Origin: Sedimentisphaerales bacterium
GTDB lineage: Bacteria > Planctomycetota > Phycisphaerae > Sedimentisphaerales > SM23-30
DNA: 6,206 nucleotides
Assembly: GCA_030636065.1 (NCBI GenBank)
Contig: DAOVXR010000113.1
Location: forward strand, 1 to 6,206
Direction: 5' to 3'
The notes beneath the pieces are model-generated. The model searched no databases. It was not told the origin of the DNA and saw only the letters and a program-made list of their open reading frames with translations. Shown here one piece after another: positions 1-5,145 of this stretch (positions within the stretch are counted from its first letter, which is position 1; each line of letters opens with the position of its first letter). A program made the translations under genes and the position numbers.

Positions 1-447
1 AATAGTCCTGGTTGGTTTCGGGGAAGATAAATTACCGTCGCGAATGGCTTCGATGTGCGCAAGGTCGAACCATTTTTCCTTGTCTATGCCGGGACATTTT
101 CGGCCCGCTTCGTTCCAGCTTTTGCGGGAGCGGAGATTTTCCTTCCAGAACGGCCAGGTTCGACATTGCAGAGGACGGACGGAATATATCCGGCATGTCT
201 TTTGGCCCTGTCCGTCGGATGCCAGGAAGACGCAGTCTTTGCTCGGCTGTTTTTCGATAATGCTGTAACGCAGACCCTCCCGTCGCAAATAGGTGCTTTT
301 GAGAGTGGCGATGGGCATTTTCAGGAAATCGGCCAGTTTGTTAATTTCGTCAGAGCTGATCCATATATACCCTTCCTCCGGCCCCGAACAGCAGTTCCCG
401 CAGGCCCGGCAACCGAAGGCCAGTCCATTTTTGTACCATTTATTCAT
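1..447 (-). CDS. YkgJ-family cysteine cluster protein (CxxCxxCC), C-terminus cut by the window edge
   Basis: Reverse-strand translation from ATG at 447 stays open for 149 codons to base 1, so the gene continues past the left edge. Residues 13-20 read CRACGNCC, the CxxCxxCC signature of the YkgJ/UPF0153 family. It is followed by GPEEGYIWIS (23-32), C72 in CVFL, C85 in CRIYSVRP, C95 in QCRTWPFW and C118 in KCPGI. These eight cysteines match the family pattern; the family is described as zinc- or iron-chelating and is often labelled Fe-S oxidoreductase, but its biochemical role is poorly known. There is no signal peptide or membrane segment in the visible part, so a cytoplasmic location is likely. 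The ATG at 447 is chosen because it places the cysteine cluster close to the N-terminus, as usual; no Shine-Dalgarno sequence precedes it. The gene lies downstream of a terminator, so it probably has its own promoter. Family assignment is confident; function is not. Confidence 0.9.
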   Translation of the reverse strand, partial: MNKWYKNGLAFGCRACGNCCSGPEEGYIWISSDEINKLADFLKMPIATLKSTYLRREGLRYSIIEKQPSKDCVFLASDGQGQKTCRIYSVRPLQCRTWPFWKENLRSRKSWNEAGRKCPGIDKEKWFDLAHIEAIRDGNLSSPKPTRTI

Positions 448-464
448 AACTATAGTAATAACGA

Positions 465-491
465 ATAATAGAAAGCCGCCATCGCTGTGAA
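465..491 (-). promoter_or_regulatory. Possible promoter for the YkgJ-family gene
   Basis: On the minus strand TTCACA (491-486) and TATTAT (470-465) each differ from the sigma-70 consensus hexamers at one position. The 15-nt spacer is shorter than ideal. Transcription would begin roughly ten bases before the ATG at 447, leaving little or no leader, which agrees with the missing Shine-Dalgarno sequence. The site lies just past the terminator of the upstream operon, where a promoter is needed. This is inference from short motifs only. Confidence 0.3.
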
Positions 492-498
492 CGGTTAT

Positions 499-525
499 AA
501 AAAAAATGGTGCGATACATCGCACC
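499..525 (-). terminator. Intrinsic (Rho-independent) terminator of the minus-strand operon
   Basis: GGTGCGAT (508-515) and ATCGCACC (518-525) form a perfect 8-bp inverted repeat around two central bases, in practice a 7-bp stem with a 4-nt loop. On the minus strand the stem is followed by one A and then eight T residues (506-499). It lies about 50 bases after the stop codon of the 635-residue membrane protein gene and before the YkgJ-family gene. This is the classic layout of an intrinsic terminator acting on leftward transcription. The hairpin also resembles dispersed palindromic repeats of the GTAGGGTGCG type found in many bacterial genomes. Confidence 0.82.
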
Positions 526-567
526 CTACTTAACTACTTAACTACTTAACTACTTAACTACTTAACT
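526..567. repeat. Tandem repeat, 8-bp unit CTACTTAA (TTAAGTAG on the minus strand), about 5.25 copies
   Basis: Bases 526-567 repeat exactly with a period of 8 for 42 bases; periodicity breaks at 525 and at 568. The array lies between the stop codon of the membrane-TPR gene and the terminator hairpin, and its last unit abuts the hairpin stem. The copies are identical, which suggests recent slippage or expansion, so copy number may vary between strains. Each unit contains TAA and TAG on the minus strand, and because 8 is not a multiple of 3 the array closes all leftward reading frames. Confidence 0.95.
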
Positions 568-577
568 GCCACCGAGG

Positions 578-2485
578 TTATTGGAGAGGATTGTCATCGA
601 TTATTTTTTGGGCCTTTCGGGCCAGGTAAGAATCGGGACGAGAGGAAATAATGTTGTTAAGCAAATCGAGGCTCTCCTGTCGCAAATTCTGTCTGTCGGC
701 GCGATACTCACTGCTCTTGCGATCTTCGAGGAGTATCCGAGCCAACTCCAACATGGCCTGCAAACCCGCGTCCCGCTGTGGGTAGCGTTTGATTATGTCT
801 GTCAGCCTTGCCCTTTTGTCGTCCGGGTCTTTTTCGACCATCGCCTGCGCCAGTTCGATGTTGTCCACAAGAGGATCGGGTTTGGGCGCATTAAGCATAA
901 GCTCCTTTAATTTGTCCTCATAGTTGAATTGACAGGCATCAAGGCCGACGAATTTCGCCAAACGTATGTCATTCGATTGCCGAGAGGTTCTGTTTTCCGG
1001 GCTGATGAGCAGGATAAGCCTTTCAATACGGTCTTCCAGTGATAACAGCTCCTCGTTGCTGATGGTGGGGGCCGGCGGTGTGAAAATCGCTCCCAGTCTG
1101 CTGTTCCAGAAAAAGGACTGTTTTGTAGTTTCTTTTCGTCCGGAGATGAACTGCCCGCATAGTTGTTGGCATAGCTGTCGCCCCTGCCGAAGCAACTCAA
1201 GAGCGTCATCGAAATTTTTCGTAATATCCGAATTTTGAGGGTTCCCGCCGGCGAGTAAGTGGGCTATCCGCCAGCGAGCCTCAACAGCAACTACCGTTTG
1301 GCCAAAACGCTCTATAATATCATTCCAGATTGCCTGCGAGTGGATACCTGGTACGTTGTCATAAAAGCGGAGCATGTCCTCGTCCCGCAAGGCCCGCGAA
1401 TCAACTTTTATGTCAACGATGAGCGCCTTATAATATAAAGTGTCAGCTTCCCTTGGGTCTCCGGGATGATTTTTGATAAAGTGGTCGAAATAGGTTGAGG
1501 ACGTGATTTTAGCGAATACGAAGCGTGACGCCTCCGCACGCGCCATAGCCATAGGGTTCCAGCCGCTCAGTTCGGTGCTGTTGCCGGATACGGAATTCAC
1601 ATTGGGATTGAAAGCCCATCGCCATTCCATTCTTATCTGGCGAGCCAGTAATTCCGCACTGAGAAAGGGAGCTTGTCTTTGTTGCAGGGCGAGTTCCTCC
1701 TCCAGTAGGCCCTTGATGCTGCGGTCCTGAAAATCGGCAACCAGTCTGGGATTGTATCGATACACCTCAGCCTGAAAATCGCGTTCGTTCATACCGATGC
1801 TCGAATGGAAATACCAGACCGTCCCGGCCAAAAGAAAACCAAAGATCGGCATAAGTACTCCGGGGCGATATCGCAGGAAATGGCCAAGGCCAAGTATTAC
1901 ACCCAACAGAATAACGCAGACAAGCAAGGCAATCGCCCAGGGAGCGTAAAGCACCGCCCAGCGGAGGGCGTCTTGTTGAGGGTTTTGCCCGCTGAAAAAT
2001 ACCCAGTACAGTGCTACCGGCAGCAGGGCTGAGATCGCGGCAACAAACTTCGATTTAAATCGCAACGGCTCGAAGCTGACGGCGGCACAACTAACAGCCA
2101 AACAAAAAGTCAGGATAGTGTTGTGCCCCAGAAAAAATACCGCGAAAAGAAAAGGAATCGCATAGAAAAAATTATAAAGCTGGGCTGTCAGGATAGGAAC
2201 AGTACACAGCAGACCCATAAGCAACGCAGTTACAATAATATAATCGGGAAACTGGAAGATGTTCAGCGGGGATAAGAGCGTGGGGATCAGTGTTTCGGTA
2301 TTATACGGGCCTTCCAGTTGCAGCCATAAGCCGGTCTTGACCCGAAGGTAAAACATGTTCAGCAGGGCATAAAGCGACAGATTGACCACCCATAAAGCCG
2401 TTCGGCTCCAGCCGGTGTGAGCCATGCTCGCCCCGTTGGTGAACCAACGCCGTTGTCTGATTTCGTTATTCTGGTCTATATTCAT
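578..2485 (-). CDS. Polytopic membrane protein with a helical, TPR-like C-terminal half; function unknown
   Basis: The 635-residue product has two parts. Residues about 29-227 hold roughly seven hydrophobic segments (near 29-46, 81-100, 104-119, 122-137, 147-164, 178-202 and 208-226). Residues 228-635 are hydrophilic and helical. Phrases such as FIKNHPGDPREADTLYYKAL (336-355) and the C-terminal DIIKRYP, LELARILLEDRK and ISSRPDSYLARKAQ (563-626) resemble the degenerate TPR helices of envelope proteins of the BamD/YbgF sort. No catalytic motif was recognised. The protein probably sits in the cytoplasmic membrane with a large soluble domain used for protein contacts. The start is ATG at 2485, 12 bases after the ubiE stop and without a clear Shine-Dalgarno sequence; Met21 is a possible shorter start. 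It is the last gene of the leftward operon, just before the tandem repeat and terminator. I do not recognise a named family. Confidence 0.85.
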   Translation of the reverse strand: MNIDQNNEIRQRRWFTNGASMAHTGWSRTALWVVNLSLYALLNMFYLRVKTGLWLQLEGPYNTETLIPTLLSPLNIFQFPDYIIVTALLMGLLCTVPILTAQLYNFFYAIPFLFAVFFLGHNTILTFCLAVSCAAVSFEPLRFKSKFVAAISALLPVALYWVFFSGQNPQQDALRWAVLYAPWAIALLVCVILLGVILGLGHFLRYRPGVLMPIFGFLLAGTVWYFHSSIGMNERDFQAEVYRYNPRLVADFQDRSIKGLLEEELALQQRQAPFLSAELLARQIRMEWRWAFNPNVNSVSGNSTELSGWNPMAMARAEASRFVFAKITSSTYFDHFIKNHPGDPREADTLYYKALIVDIKVDSRALRDEDMLRFYDNVPGIHSQAIWNDIIERFGQTVVAVEARWRIAHLLAGGNPQNSDITKNFDDALELLRQGRQLCQQLCGQFISGRKETTKQSFFWNSRLGAIFTPPAPTISNEELLSLEDRIERLILLISPENRTSRQSNDIRLAKFVGLDACQFNYEDKLKELMLNAPKPDPLVDNIELAQAMVEKDPDDKRARLTDIIKRYPQRDAGLQAMLELARILLEDRKSSEYRADRQNLRQESLDLLNNIISSRPDSYLARKAQKIIDDNPLQ

Positions 2486-2497
2486 TGATGATATATT

Positions 2498-3280
2498 TCA
2501 TTTATCCGCGACAATAGTCAATACGACACCTTGGCACAGGTGTTCGATACGCACCGTGGAGAAATTCGCCTGCTTAATAAGCTGCTCCAGTTTGTGGGCG
2601 TTCGGGAAGTTTATTACCGAATGCGGCAGATACCGATAGGCACCATACTTATCATCAGAGATAATACCGCCCAAACAAGGTAAGACAAGTCTAAAATAGC
2701 ATTCATAAAGAGCCGACAGCAAACGGTTCCGCGGCATGGCAAACTCCAGAATGACCAATCTGCCATGCGGCTTGAGTAAGCGAAACATTTCCCGCAGTGC
2801 TGTTGGAAGGTTTTGCAGGTTCCGTATTCCAAATGCGCAAGTAACATAGTCAAACTGTTCCGTCGGCAGTGGGACGCTTTCGGCGTCTGCGCATAACCAC
2901 TTGATTATTGGGTGGTTATGTCGGCATGTCTGGTTTTTTAGTTGTTTTTTTTGCTGTTTATTCCGGGCGACTTTCAGCATTTCCTCCGAAAAATCCACAC
3001 CGACGATTTTGCTTAAACGTGGTTCCGTATAGGCGAATTGCAATGCCAAATCGCCGGTGCCGCAGCACAAATCCAGTACCGTCTGACCGGGTTCCGGTTG
3101 TGCCAGTTCCACAGCCCGCCTGCGCCAACTACGATCCATATTCAGGCTTAAAATATGATTGAGCAGATCGTAACGCCGAGCAATGGCAGAAAACATAACC
3201 CGCACCAGCCGACGCTTGTCCGGCAGTTTGTGAGGGTCCTTAAGATTTGTCCTGTTCCAGGTCTCGGTTTCCTGTTTCAT
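2498..3280 (-). CDS. ubiE: UbiE/MenG demethylmenaquinone (2-polyprenyl-benzoquinol) C-methyltransferase
   Basis: This is the SAM-dependent enzyme that C-methylates demethylmenaquinol to menaquinol, or the equivalent ubiquinone precursor; with no ubiquinone-specific genes visible, menaquinone is the more likely product. The 260-residue length is typical. Visible hallmarks are the N-terminal signature FSAIARRYDLLNHILSLNMD (30-49), SAM-binding motif I VLDLCCGTGDLAL (68-80), the acidic post-I strand VGVDFSEEML (93-102), CADAESVPLP (130-139), FGIRNL (150-155), LLKPHGRLVILEF (168-180) and the late signature GAYRYLPHSVINFP (213-226). A Lys/Gln/Asn-rich stretch at about 107-121 makes the loop after the post-I strand roughly eight residues longer than in E. 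coli UbiE; it is coded by A-rich DNA including a run of eight A. The start is ATG at 3280, seven bases after the nucleotidyltransferase stop, with no Shine-Dalgarno sequence. The next gene starts 12 bases after its stop. Confidence 0.95.
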   Translation of the reverse strand: MKQETETWNRTNLKDPHKLPDKRRLVRVMFSAIARRYDLLNHILSLNMDRSWRRRAVELAQPEPGQTVLDLCCGTGDLALQFAYTEPRLSKIVGVDFSEEMLKVARNKQQKKQLKNQTCRHNHPIIKWLCADAESVPLPTEQFDYVTCAFGIRNLQNLPTALREMFRLLKPHGRLVILEFAMPRNRLLSALYECYFRLVLPCLGGIISDDKYGAYRYLPHSVINFPNAHKLEQLIKQANFSTVRIEHLCQGVVLTIVADK

Positions 3281-3287
3281 AATTGAT

Positions 3288-3614
3288 TTATGCGGCAGTG
3301 ATGACGACGCCTTCCCTGCGCGCGATTTCCAGTATAGGTCGGCCCTGGTCTGTCTCCCATTCCCGTTCGCCGCATGGTATAGGCTCTATCCGATTGTCAG
3401 CGAAAGCCGTAGCTTGCCATAAATCCTCTACAAGTTTAATTTCATTTAGTCCATCGAACTCAGGCGCGATCACTATCAAATCAATATCGCTTAGTTCATC
3501 GGCTTCACCTCGCGCAAACGATCCGAAAAGAATTGCTTTATGGGCATGAATCCCAATATTCGGCAATGCCGCCAGATAGCACTTTACGGTGGTTATAATC
3601 GCTCTATCAACCAA
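3288..3614 (-). CDS. Minimal nucleotidyltransferase (MNT), antitoxin partner of the HEPN protein
   Basis: The 108-residue product is a complete minimal nucleotidyltransferase of the pol-beta superfamily. It has GSFARG (31-36) and SDIDL (42-46), giving the G-S-x10-D-x-D pattern with metal-binding D43 and D45; E77 in RIEPIP is the likely third acidic residue. In MntA/HepT-type systems the MNT protein neutralises the HEPN toxin, in characterised cases by AMPylating it. The active-site residues visible here are intact, so an active enzyme is plausible. The start is TTG at 3614, chosen because it gives the usual N-terminal helix before the ILFGSFARG strand; no ATG fits. GAGG (3628-3625) lies 10 bases upstream. 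The coding region overlaps the HEPN gene by 22 bases in another frame, implying translational coupling. An in-frame TGA at 3629-3627 excludes a longer form. ubiE follows after seven bases. Confidence 0.9.
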   Translation of the reverse strand: MVDRAIITTVKCYLAALPNIGIHAHKAILFGSFARGEADELSDIDLIVIAPEFDGLNEIKLVEDLWQATAFADNRIEPIPCGEREWETDQGRPILEIARREGVVITAA

Positions 3615-3970
3615 CTTATCAAGTCCTCAACCTGTTCGAGTTTGTTTTTTGCGTTTTTTTTATCTAATGGCACCTGAACAGAACCGGGATAACGTCCTTC
3701 TAATTGATATGTGCCGAATCTTCTTAGAAAATCTGTTTGGTCGCCGCTTGGTATGATACCGGCGATTTCGACCAGGCGTGCCAGATTATGGATGCGGGGA
3801 GGGACGTCTTTCGTTTGTCGGGTTACGTGCGCTTTCAGTAATTTTTCCAGTGCGAGGTGGGCAAAGAAAAGTCCGTGGCGCAAATGCCCCTTTTCCAGCA
3901 ACGACTTCGCTGCCGCCAGGTCCTCCTGCCCACCGATTCTCCAGTAATCAACTTGTTTGGCAACGTCCAT
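3593..3970 (-). CDS. HEPN-domain protein, putative toxin of a HEPN/MNT pair
   Basis: The product is a small all-helical HEPN-domain protein (PF05168 type) of 125 residues from ATG at 3970. The typical pattern is an N-terminal QVDYW..GGQEDLAAAKSLL helix, RHGLFFAHLALEKLLKAH, then VPPRIHNLARLVEIAG, and a C-terminal YQLEGRYPG segment. HEPN proteins paired with MNT proteins act as RNases or regulatory partners. In this copy the only R-x4-6-H-like spacing is R31-x6-H38 (RHGLFFAH), not in the late helix where HepT-type catalysis is described, so nuclease activity is uncertain. A TTG at 4006 in the same frame would add 12 residues but would overlap the previous gene; the ATG leaves a 10-base gap and starts at the expected point of the domain. 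There is no Shine-Dalgarno sequence. Near the C-terminus a run of eight A (3661-3654) codes DKKN, a possible slippage site. The MNT gene overlaps its 3' end. Confidence 0.88.
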   Translation of the reverse strand: MDVAKQVDYWRIGGQEDLAAAKSLLEKGHLRHGLFFAHLALEKLLKAHVTRQTKDVPPRIHNLARLVEIAGIIPSGDQTDFLRRFGTYQLEGRYPGSVQVPLDKKNAKNKLEQVEDLISWLIERL

Positions 3971-3977
3971 ATAAGAT

Positions 3978-4006
3978 ATTCTATAGTATTTGTGCGATGA
4001 AAGCAA
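3978..4006 (-). promoter_or_regulatory. Possible internal promoter for the HEPN/MNT pair
   Basis: On the minus strand TTGCTT (4006-4001) and TAGAAT (3983-3978) are separated by 17 bases. The -10 hexamer is one mismatch from TATAAT; the -35 matches TTGACA only at TTG. Transcription would start very close to the ATG at 3970, giving a leaderless or nearly leaderless message, consistent with the lack of a Shine-Dalgarno sequence. The motif lies in the last codons of the phosphatidyltransferase gene. The evidence is weak and motif-based. Confidence 0.22.
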
Positions 4007-4826
4007 TGCCCTGATTTTGTTGCAAATCCACGAACAGGATAAAGCAGATGTTCGTGGCGGTAATGAGGTCGTAAGGCAAACTGCCTCGTCGGTAACGCCA
4101 CAGGGCCAGGCGGTAAATTCCGGTGGGACGGGCCTTTGGGTTAGTCAGTGGCTGGTTTTGTTCGCTGCGGCGAATCTGTCGGTAGCCAAAAACCATACGC
4201 CTGATGACCGTGAATGACGATGATACCGCCAGCAGAATCATAACCGTGGCGATGTGTCCGGAAAAAAGACCCAACAAAATCGCGACCATCCGCTCACCCC
4301 GCTGCCAATATCCCACGGGGCAACTCTCGATAAAGTTTTCAGCCCGGGCCTTGGCATAACTTATACACTGTGCGTTAATCAGTGTGATAATGCTCAATAT
4401 CGCGAACAGCCGACTGTTATGCGATTCCGGGTGCCGCAGATAATAGGTCATAATCCCCAGGAAGATTGCCCCGTCGGACAGGCGGTCGCAACAAGAGTCC
4501 AAAAACGCCCCCCGGCGGGTCATCTGTCCGAGGATACGGGCTACGGCTCCATCGAGCATATCAAAGGCACTGGCACCGATTAGAGTAAGAGCGGCTATTA
4601 CACCCCACCAGCTCTTTCCACTGCCGCTGCCCGGAGCGTCCCCGGCGCCGGCGGTTAGGAAGCCCGCGGCCGCCATCGTTACTAAAAGGCCGCAGATGGT
4701 CAGGGCATCAGGGCTGATGCGCAACCTGATAAGCCAGGTTGCCACTCTGTCGCGCGCACGAGAGATATTAACGCCGAAAAACCGGCTGAAGATAGCGCTG
4801 CGTTCGGCCCAGTTTTTTTCCGTCAT
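3981..4826 (-). CDS. CDP-alcohol phosphatidyltransferase, closest in pattern to phosphatidylinositol-phosphate synthase (PgsA1-like)
   Basis: This is an integral membrane enzyme that transfers a phosphatidyl group from a CDP-lipid to an alcohol acceptor in phospholipid synthesis. The complete catalytic signature is present: D89-xx-D92-G93-xx-A96-R97-x8-G106-xxx-D110-xxx-D114, within FDMLDGAVARILG and GAFLDSCCDRLSD. RISPDALTICGLL (36-48), SDGAIFLG and ISYAKARAE (155-163), followed by a GERM segment (177-180), recall mycobacterial phosphatidylinositol-phosphate synthase more than the glycerophosphate enzyme PgsA, but the acceptor cannot be settled from sequence. About six hydrophobic segments are seen. 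At 281 residues it is longer than usual because of a tail of about 55 residues after the catalytic core, including RYRRGSLPYD (244-253) and a last hydrophobic stretch. The start is ATG at 4826 with a weak GAGTGG seven bases upstream. It lies 37 bases after rpsT and 10 bases before the HEPN ATG. Confidence 0.92.
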   Translation of the reverse strand: MTEKNWAERSAIFSRFFGVNISRARDRVATWLIRLRISPDALTICGLLVTMAAAGFLTAGAGDAPGSGSGKSWWGVIAALTLIGASAFDMLDGAVARILGQMTRRGAFLDSCCDRLSDGAIFLGIMTYYLRHPESHNSRLFAILSIITLINAQCISYAKARAENFIESCPVGYWQRGERMVAILLGLFSGHIATVMILLAVSSSFTVIRRMVFGYRQIRRSEQNQPLTNPKARPTGIYRLALWRYRRGSLPYDLITATNICFILFVDLQQNQGIAFIAQIL

Positions 4827-4840
4827 AGTAAAACCACTCT

Positions 4841-4861
4841 AATACGACAGATGTATTGTCG
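4841..4861 (-). other. Two overlapping, mutually exclusive short inverted repeats in the rpsT-phosphatidyltransferase gap
   Basis: AATAC (4841-4845) pairs with GTATT (4853-4857), and CGACA (4845-4849) pairs with TGTCG (4857-4861). Each gives a 5-bp stem with a 7-base loop, and the two share bases so they cannot form together. They occupy most of the 37-base gap after rpsT, upstream of the ATG at 4826. No T-run follows directly. It could be a weak attenuator, an RNA-processing site or chance. Confidence 0.3.
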
Positions 4862-4863
4862 GG

Positions 4864-5142
4864 TTATTGAACCCTGGCTTTGGCGTTGTTGAGATGCCGG
4901 ACCATTTGTGACTTTTTATGGGCGGCATTGTTCTTGTGAATGATACCGGTGGCGGCCAACTGGTCGATCTTCTTCTGGGTAATGCGAAGCTCAGTCTCGA
5001 TGGCTCCGATGTCCTTCGACTGCTGAGTCATTTCCATGTATTTTTTGATCTGGGTCCTGGCCGCGCTCGTGCGAGAGCGGTTTCTCATTCGTCGTTTTTC
5101 ATTCTGTCTGATACGTTTTTTCGAGGATAGCGAATTTGCCAA
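4864..5142 (-). CDS. rpsT: 30S ribosomal protein S20
   Basis: The 92-residue, strongly basic product is S20, a primary 16S rRNA-binding protein of the small subunit. The N-terminus ANSLSSKKRIRQNEKRRMRN (2-21) and the C-terminal GIIHKNNAAHKKSQM (66-80) are the family's conserved ends, and the length is typical. The start is TTG at 5142: an in-frame TAA only two codons upstream excludes a longer form, the next Met is residue 19, and AAGGAG (5154-5149) lies six bases before the TTG. In E. coli rpsT also starts with UUG, which is linked to autogenous translational control by S20; similar control here is inference. The Shine-Dalgarno sequence lies within the last codons and stop of the TPR gene, with a gap of only three bases, so the two are probably co-transcribed and translationally coupled. 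Confidence 0.97.
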   Translation of the reverse strand: MANSLSSKKRIRQNEKRRMRNRSRTSAARTQIKKYMEMTQQSKDIGAIETELRITQKKIDQLAATGIIHKNNAAHKKSQMVRHLNNAKARVQ

Positions 5143-5145
5143 AAG

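Noticed and set aside
55..468. Open frames on the plus strand across 12-490
   Set aside because: They are antisense to the YkgJ-family gene, whose cysteine pattern is clear; their translations show no family features.
448..519. Upstream in-frame ATG (519-517) for the YkgJ-family gene, adding 24 residues
   Set aside because: It lies inside the terminator hairpin and before the T-run, and the extension would be an unrelated hydrophobic stretch; the ATG at 447 fits the family.
526..567. CRISPR or attachment-site interpretation of the direct repeats
   Set aside because: The units are 8 bp with no spacers, and no integrase or cas gene is visible.
581..910. Plus-strand open frames opposite the membrane-TPR gene, ubiE and the phosphatidyltransferase gene
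   Set aside because: They are shadows of well-supported minus-strand genes; none shows a recognisable domain.
3593..3661. A -1 frameshift at the HEPN poly-A run (A AAA AAC) making a HEPN-MNT fusion
   Set aside because: The -1 frame is the MNT frame, but it meets a TGA at 3629-3627 before the MNT start, so a fusion cannot be made this way.
3971..4006. TTG start at 4006 for the HEPN gene
   Set aside because: It would add 12 residues outside the domain and overlap the phosphatidyltransferase gene; the ATG at 3970 begins exactly where the HEPN domain is expected. Not fully excluded.
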